A stretch of DNA of 28,757 nucleotides. Source: an uncultured Clostridia bacterium (GTDB lineage: Bacteria; Bacillota; Clostridia; Christensenellales; CAG-314). Position 1 is the first letter of the stretch. Each line of letters opens with the position of its first letter. A program made the position numbers and the translations under genes. The notes beneath the pieces are model-generated. The model saw nothing but the letters and a program-made list of their open reading frames with translations, was not told the origin of the DNA and did not search any database. The stretch spans positions 1 through 28,757 of the forward strand of contig CAKRAM010000062.1 of NCBI GenBank assembly GCA_934294965.1, written 5' to 3'. This document shows positions 1 to 7,954 of this stretch, piece by piece.

Positions 1-160
1 TTCTTTCGGCAAGGTTATAGAGGGCATGGACGTGGTGGACGAAATTGCCGACGAATACACCGACTACTACGATCGTCCTTACGAAAAACAAATCATCAAG
101 TCGGTAACGGTGGACACTTTCGGCGAAACCTATCCCGAACCTACCAAACTTGCCAAGTAG
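1..160 (+). CDS. Peptidyl-prolyl cis-trans isomerase (cyclophilin type), C-terminal part only
   Basis: This is the 3' end of a gene that begins before the window; 52 residues are visible, in the frame starting at base 2. The segment SFGKVIEGMDVVDEIA is the conserved C-terminal strand-helix of cyclophilin-type prolyl isomerases (typically FGxVxxGMDVVDxI), which catalyse cis-trans isomerisation of X-Pro bonds during folding. The tail after it (about 35 residues, ending in PEPTKLAK) is charged and lacks a recognisable domain. The active-site residues lie outside the window, so catalytic competence cannot be judged. A strong hairpin terminator follows at 291-320. Family assignment is fairly safe; whether it is secreted or cytoplasmic cannot be seen. 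Confidence 0.8.
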   Translation, partial: SFGKVIEGMDVVDEIADEYTDYYDRPYEKQIIKSVTVDTFGETYPEPTKLAK

Positions 161-178
161 TGCGTCATTTGCTATTTT

Positions 179-241
179 CGGCAAAGTTTGTTGTGGGCAA
201 GCAGCGGCAAAGTCAACGCGGCTGCTTGTTGCGTTTTGCCG
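179..241 (+). other. Two-tier hairpin in the region after the cyclophilin gene
   Basis: An outer 7-bp stem (CGGCAAA 179-185 with TTTGCCG 235-241) encloses an 8-bp stem (CAAGCAGC 198-205 with GCTGCTTG 221-228). It lies 18 bases after the cyclophilin stop and upstream of the terminator, so it would sit in the 3' untranslated part of that mRNA. No U-run follows the outer stem. Role unknown. Confidence 0.35.
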
Positions 242-290
242 ATATAACGGTTGAATATATTGACGTAACTGTTGCGTATAGCAATATTTA

Positions 291-326
291 AGCCCGATTG
301 AGCCAAATCTCAATCGGGCTTATTTT
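291..326 (+). terminator. Rho-independent terminator after the cyclophilin gene
   Basis: A perfect 12-bp stem (AGCCCGATTGAG 291-302, complement 309-320) has a 6-base loop and is followed by TATTTTA. It faces the convergent nucleoside kinase gene and could stop that transcript too, although the T-run on the minus side is weaker. Confidence 0.85.
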
Positions 327-553
327 ATGGTATTTTGTTTTTGTAAGTGTCAAATAGCACAAAGCAACGCGCTTGTCCGGCTATATCGTCGTAACGTCGC
401 TACAAAAAGCAAAATCTTTTGTTTGTCTGCAAAATTTCTCAATCAGTTGCAAACGGGGTTTAACTTCTCGTATTGCAGCACACATTGGCGGTGCAACGTT
501 TTCAAAGTGCCGCGCTTTTGCAGTTGTCGTTAGATTTGCGTAAATTTTAATTG
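327..553. other. Intergenic space between convergent genes
   Basis: Together with 161-326 this forms a stretch of about 390 bases without a gene. Short open frames here lack ribosome binding sites and recognisable motifs. I see no promoter facing a gene and no convincing terminator directly after the kinase stop codon at 554. Confidence 0.5.
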
Positions 554-2200
554 CTATTCGTCCACTTCGGCAAAGCAACTTCCGCCGATAAATTCTCTCA
601 ACAGGGATTTGCAGGGTACCCATTTATCGTCCATGTCTTTGAAGTACTTCAAAAACTTTATCAGGCGGTTGGCAACCACAAAGTAGGGGCTGTCGGACTT
701 GACTTCCTGCAAAGCCGGGAGCGCGTATTTTTTCATCACGCACATTTCGTAGGTCAAAGCCGAGTTGTACACGTAGTTGCAGCCTTCTTGGTATGGGTAA
801 ATCCACCTAAATTCTCCCCTGCGCACGCTGGGCCACATTTCCAAAGTGCGTTCGGCGCTTGCTCCGCGATACTTTTTGTCCCGCACGATGCGGCGGATAA
901 GTCTTATATCGGTGTAGCTTATCGGGTTGTGCAGGTCGATGTTTATTTGGAATTGCGGCGCAATGTAAATTTTGAACTTTTGGTGCTTGGGTATTGCGTA
1001 GGATAGTTCGTCGTTCAATGCGTGGATACCCTCTATGATAATAGGTGTATCCTTGCCGATTTTGGTGCGAATGCCATGTTTGGCTCTGCCGTCGCCGAAT
1101 TGGTAAACGGGCAAATCTACTTCTTCGCCGTTGATAAGGGCAAGTATATGTTGGTTGAACAAGTCCACGTCCAGCGCGTCAATGTGTTCAAAGTCCTTGT
1201 CGCCGTGTTCGTCCGTCGGAATATCTTTTTTGTTTTTGTAGTACATATCCAGCGATATTCTAAGCGGAGTAATCCCGCGGGACATAAGTTCTATACGCAA
1301 ACGGTTGGAAAAGGTGGTTTTTCCGGAACTGGACGGACCGGCAATGCAAATAAGACGAATGTTTTCGATGTCGCTTACGATTTTATCGCCCAAGTCGTGC
1401 AACATATCGTTGTGCATCGTTTCGTTCATGTTGATAAAGTCCACGTAGGTATCTTCTTTGACGTGGTCGTTCATCTTGTAAATCAGGTCGGCATTGCAAA
1501 TTTTCGCCCACTTGTGTGCGCGTTTAAGCACTATGGAAAAGGTCGGTTCGTCCTGAAAACGAGGAATTTCTCCGCCGAATTCGTAACGAGGATATTGCGC
1601 GATAAAGTGTCCGTCGTAGCAAAACAGTTTGTACTTATTCACGTATCCGGTTGAGGGAACCATATAGCCGTACATGTAGTTCAGGTAGTCGCCGCACTTA
1701 TAAAAGTGGCAAACTTTTTCCGGACGATATTGCAGCGTTTGCGCCTTGTCCGTTTCGCCGTGTTCGGTAAAATAGGCAAAGGCTTCTTCCTTGGTCATGC
1801 TGTACCGTTCAAATGGAATATCCTGCGTAACAAGGCGGTCCATTTCGCGGACGACGGCATTAAGCATTTTGTTGTCCATAACCACCTGCGGACTTACTAC
1901 GGTAACCATAAATGAACGGGAAATTGCGTAGGAAATTTTTACCTGATAGTCGGGGTAGATGTTTTTGAACGCCATAACCATAAGGTAGCGCAAACTTGCT
2001 TCGTACACTTTAAGCACGTCGGAATCTTTTAGCGTAAGCAATTCCACGTCGCAATCGAAACTCAATTCGTAGGTCAATTCTCTAAGCCGATTGTTGACTT
2101 TTGCAGCCAAAATCGACCTATCCGCATTGTCGATAAGTTTCAAAATTTGCGTTTTTTCTTCCAGCGCAATTTTTTTGTCTTTGATTGTTACAGTAAACAT
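554..2200 (-). CDS. Nucleoside (uridine) kinase with N-terminal TGS and ThrRS-like SAD domains
   Basis: The 548-residue protein has three parts: a TGS-like beta-grasp segment (about residues 1-65), a middle region resembling the second additional domain of threonyl-tRNA synthetase (about 90-270), and a C-terminal P-loop kinase of the uridine kinase/phosphoribulokinase family. The Walker A motif GPSSSGKTT is at 288-296, and the acidic SLDMYY segment at 316-321 is where uridine kinases place a catalytic Asp. By family it should phosphorylate a nucleoside, probably uridine or cytidine, using a nucleoside triphosphate in the cytoplasm. The fusion architecture is common in Clostridia and Thermotogae; why a tRNA-synthetase editing-like module is attached is not known to me. 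The ATG at 2200 is preceded by AAGGAG. The gene has its own consensus promoter and a highly structured leader. Confidence 0.88.
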   Translation of the reverse strand: MFTVTIKDKKIALEEKTQILKLIDNADRSILAAKVNNRLRELTYELSFDCDVELLTLKDSDVLKVYEASLRYLMVMAFKNIYPDYQVKISYAISRSFMVTVVSPQVVMDNKMLNAVVREMDRLVTQDIPFERYSMTKEEAFAYFTEHGETDKAQTLQYRPEKVCHFYKCGDYLNYMYGYMVPSTGYVNKYKLFCYDGHFIAQYPRYEFGGEIPRFQDEPTFSIVLKRAHKWAKICNADLIYKMNDHVKEDTYVDFINMNETMHNDMLHDLGDKIVSDIENIRLICIAGPSSSGKTTFSNRLRIELMSRGITPLRISLDMYYKNKKDIPTDEHGDKDFEHIDALDVDLFNQHILALINGEEVDLPVYQFGDGRAKHGIRTKIGKDTPIIIEGIHALNDELSYAIPKHQKFKIYIAPQFQINIDLHNPISYTDIRLIRRIVRDKKYRGASAERTLEMWPSVRRGEFRWIYPYQEGCNYVYNSALTYEMCVMKKYALPALQEVKSDSPYFVVANRLIKFLKYFKDMDDKWVPCKSLLREFIGGSCFAEVDE

Positions 2201-2285
2201 TTGATCTCCTTGTCAATTTGTCCGTAGGCTATCCGTGCAATTTCGCTAGCGAGCGGCGCCTTGGGGCAAACCGTATATTTACGAA

Positions 2286-2341
2286 GACCGCTTGCGCTTT
2301 TGTGTGTAGGCGCAACCTTGCATTTTGCCGCAAAGGCGGTC
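2286..2341 (-). other. Perfect three-way-junction structure in the nucleoside kinase leader
   Basis: Read on the minus strand, a 6-bp closing stem (GACCGC 2341-2336 with GCGGTC 2291-2286) encloses two 6-bp hairpins. The first is CTTTGC 2335-2330 with GCAAGG 2321-2316 (one GU pair, 8-base loop). The second is TTGCGC 2315-2310 with GCGCAA 2297-2292 (12-base loop). Every helix abuts the next with no unpaired junction base. It begins about 18 bases after the predicted transcription start. It matches no riboswitch class that I recognise. Confidence 0.55.
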
Positions 2342-2365
2342 GTTGTGTTATGTGTCGTACATATT

Positions 2366-2393
2366 ATTATACTACACCTCTCTCGTTTGTCAA
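2366..2393 (-). promoter_or_regulatory. Housekeeping promoter of the nucleoside kinase
   Basis: TTGACA (2393-2388) and TATAAT (2371-2366) are both full consensus hexamers, separated by 16 bases. Transcription should begin near 2359, giving a leader of about 160 nucleotides before the ATG at 2200. Confidence 0.8.
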
Positions 2394-2534
2394 TACCGCT
2401 TTTTTGGCGTAGCGCAAAGCAATCTTACATTTTACCGTGATAACGGTTCAATCGAAGAGTGATATGTGTCCTCCAAAGCGTGTAAACTTTTGGATTCATA
2501 TCGGCGTTTGTTTTACCGCCGTTTTGCGGAACAT

Positions 2535-2569
2535 AAAAAAGACCGAAAACCGCAAAGGGTTTTCGGTCT
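2535..2569 (-). terminator. Rho-independent terminator of tex
   Basis: An 11-bp stem (AGACCGAAAAC and its complement, 2559-2569 with 2540-2550) is followed on the minus strand by six T residues. It lies 20 bases past the tex stop codon and separates tex from the kinase gene. Confidence 0.88.
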
Positions 2570-2588
2570 AATCGTAATAGGTGTTTTG

Positions 2589-4733
2589 CTAAATTTTCAT
2601 CGTAAGGCTTATGCGTTTTTTGTCCAAATCTACCGAAAGAACTTTAACGTCCACAATGTCGCCCACTTTTACAACTTCCATAGGATGTTTTACAAACTTT
2701 GTGGAGGACATTTGGGAAACGTGAACAAGTCCGTCCTGATGCACGCCGATATCCACAAACACGCCAAAGTCGATAACGTTGCGAACCGTGCCTTTCAAAA
2801 TCATGCCTTCCTTCAGGTCTTTCATTTCCAAAACGTCGGTGCGCAAAATGGGTTTAGGCATTTCGTCACGCGGATCGCGAGCAGGTTTTTCCAATTCGGC
2901 AACGATATCTTTCAGCGTAAGTTCGCCTATGCCGAGTTCTGAAGAAAGTTTGTCGTAGTTAACCTTTTGGGACAGTCCTGCAAGTTTGCCGATTTGGTCG
3001 GGCGTGATATGCAACTTTTGCATAAGCAATTCGGTTGCTTGATAACTTTCCGGGTGAACGCTGGTTGCGTCTAGCGGGTTATCTCCTCCGGAAATACGCA
3101 AAAATCCCGCGCATTGTTCAAATGCTTTTGCTCCCAGTTTATCCACGTTAAGCAGTTGGCGACGATCGGTAAATCTGCCATGCTTTTCGCGATAGATGAC
3201 GATGTTCTTTGCAATTGCCGACGACACGCCGGAAATATATTGCAACAGCGGTGCGGAAGCGGTGTTAAGGTCAACTCCCACTTTGTTCACGCAGTCTTCA
3301 ACCACGCCTTCCAAAGTTTCGCCCAACTTCTTTTGGTTCATATCGTGTTGATATTGTCCCACGCCTATGGATTTGGGATCGATTTTAACCAATTCCGAAA
3401 GGGGATCTTGCAAACGACGTGCAATGCTTGCCGCGCTGCGTTGTCCTACGTCAAAATCGGGAAATTCCGCCGTGGCAAGTTTGCTTGCGGAGTACACCGA
3501 CGCGCCCGCTTCGTTGACGATAACGTACTGCACGGGCAATCCCGTTTCTTTTAGCAGTTCCACGATAATTTGTTCGCTTTCGCGGCTAGCAGTTCCGTTT
3601 CCCAGAGAAATCAGGTTTACGTTGTATTTTTTAATCAGCGAAGTTAGCGTCAACTTGGCTTTGGCAATTTTTTCCGGAGTGGTGGGAGCGGTGGGATAAA
3701 TAACCGTGGTATCAATCACTTTGCCCGTTGCGTCCACAACCGCAAGTTTGCAGCCCGTGCGGAACGCAGGGTCCCAACCGAGTACCACTTTGCCGACGAT
3801 GGGCGGTTGCATAAGCAACTGTTCCAGGTTTTTGCCGAATACGGAAATTGCGCCTTCTTCGGCTTTTTCCGTAAGCATATTGCGGATTTCCGTTTCGATA
3901 GACGGCGCGATAAGGCGTTCGTAACTGTCGGCAACTGCAAGTTCCAACAGCGGCGCGGTGTTTTTGTTTGCGGGATTGGTGACAACGTGGCGCGTCAGGT
4001 AGTCGCCGATAAGTTCCACCGGTGCAATAACCTTAACGGTAAGTATCTTTTCCTCTTCGCCGCGGTTAACTGCAAGCACGCGATGTCCGGCAATTTTGGA
4101 TATATCTTCTTCGTATTTGTAGTAGTTGTCGTAAACGGTTTTTTCCTCGGGTTTTTTTGCCGTGGAGGAAATTTTGCCGAGTCTGTACGTCAGATCGCGG
4201 ATTGCTTTGCGGTAGTCGGCATTGTCGGATATAACTTCGGCAATGATGTCCAGCGCGCCTTGAAGAGCGTCTTTCACCGTCTTTACGCCTTTTTCTTCGT
4301 TGACGTATGGTGCGGCAAGTTCTTTTGCGTTTTTGTCGGTTTGTTGAAGCAGAATTTCGTTTGCCAAACCTTCCAATCCCTGTTCTTTTGCAATGGTTGC
4401 GCGGGTGCGGCGTTTGGGGCGATACGGACGATATAAGTCGTCAACGGCAACTTGTGTTTCGGCGGCTTCGATTTCGGCTTTAAGTTCTTCGGTAAGTTTG
4501 CCTTGCTCGTCTATGCTGCGGATAACTTGTTGCTTTTTTTCTTCCAAATTGCGCAAATACGTCAATCTTTCAAACAGTTTGCGCAGTTGTTCGTCGTTCA
4601 AACTGCCCGTCGCTTCCTTGCGGTAACGGGAAATAAACGGAATTGTGTTGCCCTCGTCAATGAGGTTTACGGCAGCGTCTACCTGCCATCTGTTAACGTC
4701 AAGTTCTTGGGTAATTTTTTGATTGATATCCAT
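2589..4733 (-). CDS. tex: Tex-family transcription accessory / RNA-binding protein
   Basis: The protein is 714 residues, the usual size for Tex. Domains in order: an N-terminal helical region with the typical TIPFISRYRKEATG block, a YqgF/RNase H-like domain (about 314-440, starting VVLGWDPAFRTGCK), helix-hairpin-helix repeats (about 485-550), and a C-terminal S1 RNA-binding domain (about 642-711, GTVRNVIDFGVFVDIG). Tex is a cytoplasmic nucleic-acid-binding protein related to eukaryotic Spt6 and linked to transcription and RNA metabolism; its exact reaction is unsettled. The start was placed at the ATG at 4733 because GAGGAC lies about 10 bases upstream and family members begin MDINQKI-like; an in-frame ATG 11 codons upstream lacks this. 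The gene has its own promoter and terminator. Confidence 0.93.
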   Translation of the reverse strand: MDINQKITQELDVNRWQVDAAVNLIDEGNTIPFISRYRKEATGSLNDEQLRKLFERLTYLRNLEEKKQQVIRSIDEQGKLTEELKAEIEAAETQVAVDDLYRPYRPKRRTRATIAKEQGLEGLANEILLQQTDKNAKELAAPYVNEEKGVKTVKDALQGALDIIAEVISDNADYRKAIRDLTYRLGKISSTAKKPEEKTVYDNYYKYEEDISKIAGHRVLAVNRGEEEKILTVKVIAPVELIGDYLTRHVVTNPANKNTAPLLELAVADSYERLIAPSIETEIRNMLTEKAEEGAISVFGKNLEQLLMQPPIVGKVVLGWDPAFRTGCKLAVVDATGKVIDTTVIYPTAPTTPEKIAKAKLTLTSLIKKYNVNLISLGNGTASRESEQIIVELLKETGLPVQYVIVNEAGASVYSASKLATAEFPDFDVGQRSAASIARRLQDPLSELVKIDPKSIGVGQYQHDMNQKKLGETLEGVVEDCVNKVGVDLNTASAPLLQYISGVSSAIAKNIVIYREKHGRFTDRRQLLNVDKLGAKAFEQCAGFLRISGGDNPLDATSVHPESYQATELLMQKLHITPDQIGKLAGLSQKVNYDKLSSELGIGELTLKDIVAELEKPARDPRDEMPKPILRTDVLEMKDLKEGMILKGTVRNVIDFGVFVDIGVHQDGLVHVSQMSSTKFVKHPMEVVKVGDIVDVKVLSVDLDKKRISLTMKI

Positions 4734-4801
4734 TGTGTTTCGTCCTCGTTGTGTCTGTTTGTGCAAGCAAGCGTTGCAAGTAGCGGCAAATCTTGCTCGA
4801 T

Positions 4802-4830
4802 ATTATATTGTTTTTCGATAAGCCGTCCAA
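4802..4830 (-). promoter_or_regulatory. Probable promoter of tex
   Basis: A consensus TATAAT (4807-4802) lies 17 bases after TTGGAC (4830-4825), a partial -35 match. The -35 overlaps the distal arm of the inverted repeat at 4829-4883. The predicted leader is about 60 bases. Confidence 0.5.
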
Positions 4831-4883
4831 AACCGCCTAATAACGGTTGCTTTTTCGGTCAAAACAAGCGATAGGGCGGTTTT
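4829..4883 (-). terminator. Possible terminator of glyS (long-loop hairpin)
   Basis: AAAACCGCC (4829-4837) pairs with GGCGGTTTT (4875-4883) around a 37-base loop. On the minus strand only four T residues follow before GG, so it is weaker than the other terminators here, but it is the only candidate between glyS and tex. Confidence 0.4.
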
Positions 4884-4944
4884 TATTCGGTGATGGTTAT
4901 TAAGTTTTGTTTCGGTGCGTCGCAAGACGATTTTGCCCGACGGG

Positions 4945-6333
4945 TTAGTAGATGTAAATGCGGCTGTGGAGGTATTCTTTCAAATCGGCAAGTGCAACGC
5001 GTTCTTGTTTCATAGTGTCGCGATCGCGAACGGTAACGCATCCGTCAACTTCGGTGTCAAAGTCCACCGTGATGCAGAACGGCGTGCCGATTTCGTCTTG
5101 ACGGCGGTAGCGTTTGCCTATGCTGCCTGCCTCGTCGTAGTCGCAGGTAAATTCCTTAAGCAAATCGGTATAAATTTCCGTTGCCTTTTCGGAAAGTTTT
5201 TTGGAAAGGGGCAACACGCACGCTTTTACCGGGGCAAGTTCCGGGTGTAGGTGCAAAACTACGCGCACGTCGCCTTCGCCCACCTCTTCCTCGTCGTAAG
5301 CGTTGGCAAGGAATGCCAAAAACGCGCGGTCGGCACCAAGACTGGGTTCGATAACGTACGGAATGTACTTTTCGCCAGTAACGGGGTCGGTGTAGTCCAA
5401 ACTTTGACCGGAAACTTCACTGTGACGGGTAAGGTCGTAGTCGGTGCGATCGGCAATTCCCCACAATTCGCCCCAACCGAACGGAAATTTGACTTCAAAG
5501 TCGGTTGTGGCTTTACTGTAGAAGCAAAGTTCTTCCTTGTCGTGATCGCGAAGACGCAAGTTTTCCTCTTTCATACCAAGGTCAAGCAACCATTGTTTGC
5601 AGAAGTTCTTCCAGTAGTCGAACCATTCCAAGTCGGTGCCGGGCTTGCAGAAAAATTCCAATTCCATTTGTTCAAATTCGCGAATACGGAAGATACAGTT
5701 ACCCGGGGTAATTTCGTTGCGGAACGATTTGCCAACTTGACCGATGCCGAACGGAATTTTGCGGCGAGTGGTGCGGCACACGTTTTTGAAGTTCACAAAT
5801 ATGCCTTGTGCCGTTTCCGGGCGGAGGTAAACCGTGGAGGTGCTGTTTTCCGTAACGCCGATAAATGTTTTGAACATAAGGTTAAACTTGCGGATGGGCG
5901 TAAAGTCGCACTTGCCGCACACGGGACAGTGAATTTGATGTTCCGTGATGTAGTTTTCCATTTGTTCGTTGGTCATCGAGGCAACGGGAACGTCCTCGCC
6001 GTGTTTTGCCTGATATTCTTCGATAAGGTTATCTGCGCGGTAACGTGTTTTGCAACTTTTGCAGTCCATAAGAGGATCGGAAAAGCCGGAAAGGTGTCCG
6101 GATGCTTCCCAAGTTTTGGGATTCATAAGTATTGCGCTGTCGATACCCACGTTCAAAGGGTTTTCCTTAACGAACTTACGATACCAAACTTGCTTGATGT
6201 TGTTTTTAAGTTCCACTCCCAGCGGGCCGTAGTCCCAGGAGTTGGACAGTCCGCCGTAAATTTCGCTACCGGCATACACAAATCCTCTGCCTTTTGCAAG
6301 ATTTACCAATTTGTCCATAGTAAGTTGAGCCAT
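4945..6333 (-). CDS. glyS: Glycyl-tRNA synthetase, single-chain alpha2 type
   Basis: The 462-residue class II synthetase charges tRNA-Gly with glycine in the cytoplasm. The N-terminus carries GFVYAGSEIYGGLSNSWDYGPLG, typical of the homodimeric (archaeal/eukaryal-like) enzyme rather than the alpha2-beta2 GlyQ/GlyS form. Cysteine pairs CKSC and CPVC suggest a zinc site. Motif 2 is FRNEITPGNCIFRIREFEQME, and a C-terminal anticodon-binding domain runs from about VVLHLHPELAPVKACVLPL to the end. The start is the ATG at 6333 because GGAGA precedes it by 8 bases; an upstream in-frame start would add 23 residues with no family match. A consensus promoter and a structured leader precede it. No T-box sequence was found. 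Confidence 0.95.
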   Translation of the reverse strand: MAQLTMDKLVNLAKGRGFVYAGSEIYGGLSNSWDYGPLGVELKNNIKQVWYRKFVKENPLNVGIDSAILMNPKTWEASGHLSGFSDPLMDCKSCKTRYRADNLIEEYQAKHGEDVPVASMTNEQMENYITEHQIHCPVCGKCDFTPIRKFNLMFKTFIGVTENSTSTVYLRPETAQGIFVNFKNVCRTTRRKIPFGIGQVGKSFRNEITPGNCIFRIREFEQMELEFFCKPGTDLEWFDYWKNFCKQWLLDLGMKEENLRLRDHDKEELCFYSKATTDFEVKFPFGWGELWGIADRTDYDLTRHSEVSGQSLDYTDPVTGEKYIPYVIEPSLGADRAFLAFLANAYDEEEVGEGDVRVVLHLHPELAPVKACVLPLSKKLSEKATEIYTDLLKEFTCDYDEAGSIGKRYRRQDEIGTPFCITVDFDTEVDGCVTVRDRDTMKQERVALADLKEYLHSRIYIY

Positions 6334-6369
6334 AGAGATATTCTCCGATACTGTATTTGCAATTGTTAC

Positions 6370-6452
6370 TGCCGTAGCCTTTGTTTCCAAAGAAACGCGC
6401 AAAACGCTTAAACGGGCAAGCGATTGCCTGCTTTTAGGCTATGGTCACGGCA
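6370..6452 (-). other. Structured 5' leader of glyS
   Basis: On the minus strand TGCCGT (6452-6447) plus AGCC (6440-6437) can pair with GGCT (6379-6376) plus ACGGCA (6375-6370). These helices enclose the hairpins GGCAA/TTGCC (6428-6424 with 6419-6415) and GTTTC/GAAAC (6396-6392 with 6387-6383). The fold fills most of the leader of about 130 bases. It lacks the conserved T-box motif usual for synthetase leaders. Confidence 0.4.
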
Positions 6453-6470
6453 AAAATTACTTCACCGCTT

Positions 6471-6499
6471 ATTGTATATTCCAAGCGAGTATTTGTCAA
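6471..6499 (-). promoter_or_regulatory. Housekeeping promoter of glyS
   Basis: A full-consensus TTGACA (6499-6494) is separated by 17 bases from TACAAT (6476-6471). This predicts a leader of about 130 bases ahead of the ATG at 6333. Confidence 0.8.
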
Positions 6500-6728
6500 G
6501 TAAGTAAACGAGTTATGCCCGCGCAATCGCACAATATTTGCGGCAATTTGCCTGCAAAACGCGTAGGACTGTCCGCCGAAAACAAACAAGCGCGCAGTCG
6601 GGTTTGGGCATAGCGTTTTGCGTTGGCTTTCAATCAAAAACATGCGGCTTTGTTTTGGCGTACTTTAAGCATTATTCGGTAAAATTGGTAAAGTAGGAGA
6701 AGTCGTTTGCTTTGAGATTGCAATCCTG
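6500..6728. other. Intergenic space between divergent glyS and the Bax-inhibitor gene
   Basis: No gene is supported here. Short open frames lack ribosome binding sites and motifs. The stretch separates two outward-facing promoters and shows no terminator or operator that I can name. Confidence 0.5.
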
Positions 6729-6757
6729 TTGCATTTTTTCGCAAATTGTAGTAATAT
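6729..6757 (+). promoter_or_regulatory. Probable promoter of the Bax inhibitor-1 family gene
   Basis: TTGCAT (6729-6734), a 17-base spacer and TAATAT (6752-6757) lie about 120 bases before the GTG start. The matches are partial. Confidence 0.45.
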
Positions 6758-6876
6758 ATTCCCAAGGCGAATCGTCTTTACGTGCTACGGCTTGCAGTTG
6801 AAGTTGCAATGCGCACAAACGGATTGTTCGCAAAACGGACGACTTATTTCGTCAAATTTTTTTCGGAGGAATAATC

Positions 6877-7653
6877 GTGAAATTAGATAACGCAATGATG
6901 CGTCGTTTGCAAAACAAATCGGCGCAAGGTAAAATGGAAATTCAAACTTCCGCCGCAACGCACAAAGGAATAGGACTAAAATCTCTCTATTTCGGCTTGG
7001 TTACGATACTTGCGGCTGTAATCAGTTACGTTATGTTCTACAAGTTTTTGGACACCGGCAACGGTGAGGCGCTGTATGTGCTTTTGATGATTGCATCGTT
7101 CTCGTTCATTCCGATGCTCGTGTTGTCCGTAATCATATCCTTTGCGCCCAAAACGGTGGTGGTTTGCGGCACGCTGTACAGCCTTCTTCAAGGTTTGTTT
7201 TTAAGCGTTCTCGTGGCGTTGGTGGATATGGCTTACCCGGGAATTTCCCTTGCGGCGGTTTTGGGAACGTTGATTGTATTTTGCGTGGCTTTGCTGTTCA
7301 GCAGAGTATTCGGCGCAAAAGTCAGCAGCAAACTTTTGCTCGGGGTGTACATCGTAATTGTCGCTTTGGCACTTACCGAACTTGTTTTGTGGGTTTTGTC
7401 CCTTTGCGGAGTGTACGCATTCGGCGCAATTTGGTGGATTCAACTTATTTCCTGCGCGTTTTGTATAGTGATGGGTACGATAATGCTCATGGCGGATTTT
7501 CAAACGGCGGAATCGATGGTAAACCAAGGCGTGGACAAGAGTTACGAGTGGAACGTCGGTTTTGCAATCGTAACAACGCTTGTGTACCTGTATTTGGAAA
7601 TTTTGGAGTTGCTCATTCGTATTGCCATGATTTTCGGCAGGAAGAAGAACTAG
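6877..7653 (+). CDS. Bax inhibitor-1 / YccA family integral membrane protein
   Basis: The 258-residue protein has a short basic N-terminal tail and about seven hydrophobic segments (roughly 33-54, 65-89, 94-117, 123-144, 152-175, 183-205 and 226-252). The C-terminal part reads LMADFQTAESMVNQGVDKSY followed by EWNVGFAIV, the signature of the bacterial Bax1-I subfamily. Family members are membrane channels or leak proteins, with calcium leak shown for the YetJ relative; a role in this organism is inference. Translation starts at GTG (6877), strongly supported by CGGAGGA at 6864-6870. It is monocistronic, with its own terminator. Confidence 0.9.
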   Translation: MKLDNAMMRRLQNKSAQGKMEIQTSAATHKGIGLKSLYFGLVTILAAVISYVMFYKFLDTGNGEALYVLLMIASFSFIPMLVLSVIISFAPKTVVVCGTLYSLLQGLFLSVLVALVDMAYPGISLAAVLGTLIVFCVALLFSRVFGAKVSSKLLLGVYIVIVALALTELVLWVLSLCGVYAFGAIWWIQLISCAFCIVMGTIMLMADFQTAESMVNQGVDKSYEWNVGFAIVTTLVYLYLEILELLIRIAMIFGRKKN

Positions 7654-7739
7654 AAATTTTACTTTTGCGTCCTGCCGCTTCGGAGCAAAACGCTTGTCAA
7701 GGCAGTTGGACAAATGAAAACAAGATAACGTAAAAATAG

Positions 7740-7775
7740 AACGAGTTTGGTTTTGTGCCGAACTCGTTTTGTCTT
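7740..7775 (+). terminator. Terminator after the Bax inhibitor-1 family gene
   Basis: An 11-bp stem with one GU pair (AACGAGTTTGG 7740-7750 with CCGAACTCGTT 7758-7768) has a 7-base loop and is followed by TTTGTCTTTG. A, T-rich sequence on the other side could let it stop the convergent spoIIID transcript as well. Confidence 0.8.
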
Positions 7776-7954
7776 TGTAAAACGGCATCAAGCGCGTAAA
7801 ATCAAATTTCGTTTTTAGCAAACGACGCGCCGCTTTGCGTAAAGTCGCAAATGCGGCTAAAAGTTAAAGTAATCGTTGTTTGAATATACGCAAAGCAACA
7901 GCCGCGCACGTTGGTCGTTGCGCAAAAGACCAAAACGTTTGCAACCGATTCGTT
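7776..7954. other. Intergenic space between convergent genes
   Basis: With the preceding terminator this makes about 300 bases without a gene between the Bax-inhibitor stop and the spoIIID stop. I see no separate terminator for spoIIID and no coding signal. Confidence 0.5.

Noticed and set aside
551..1654. Plus-strand open frames opposite the nucleoside kinase
   Set aside because: They are shadows of the well-supported minus-strand gene and have no ribosome binding sites or motifs.
6334..6470. T-box riboswitch before glyS
   Set aside because: The leader is too short and lacks the conserved T-box and antiterminator motif; only a general structure is seen.
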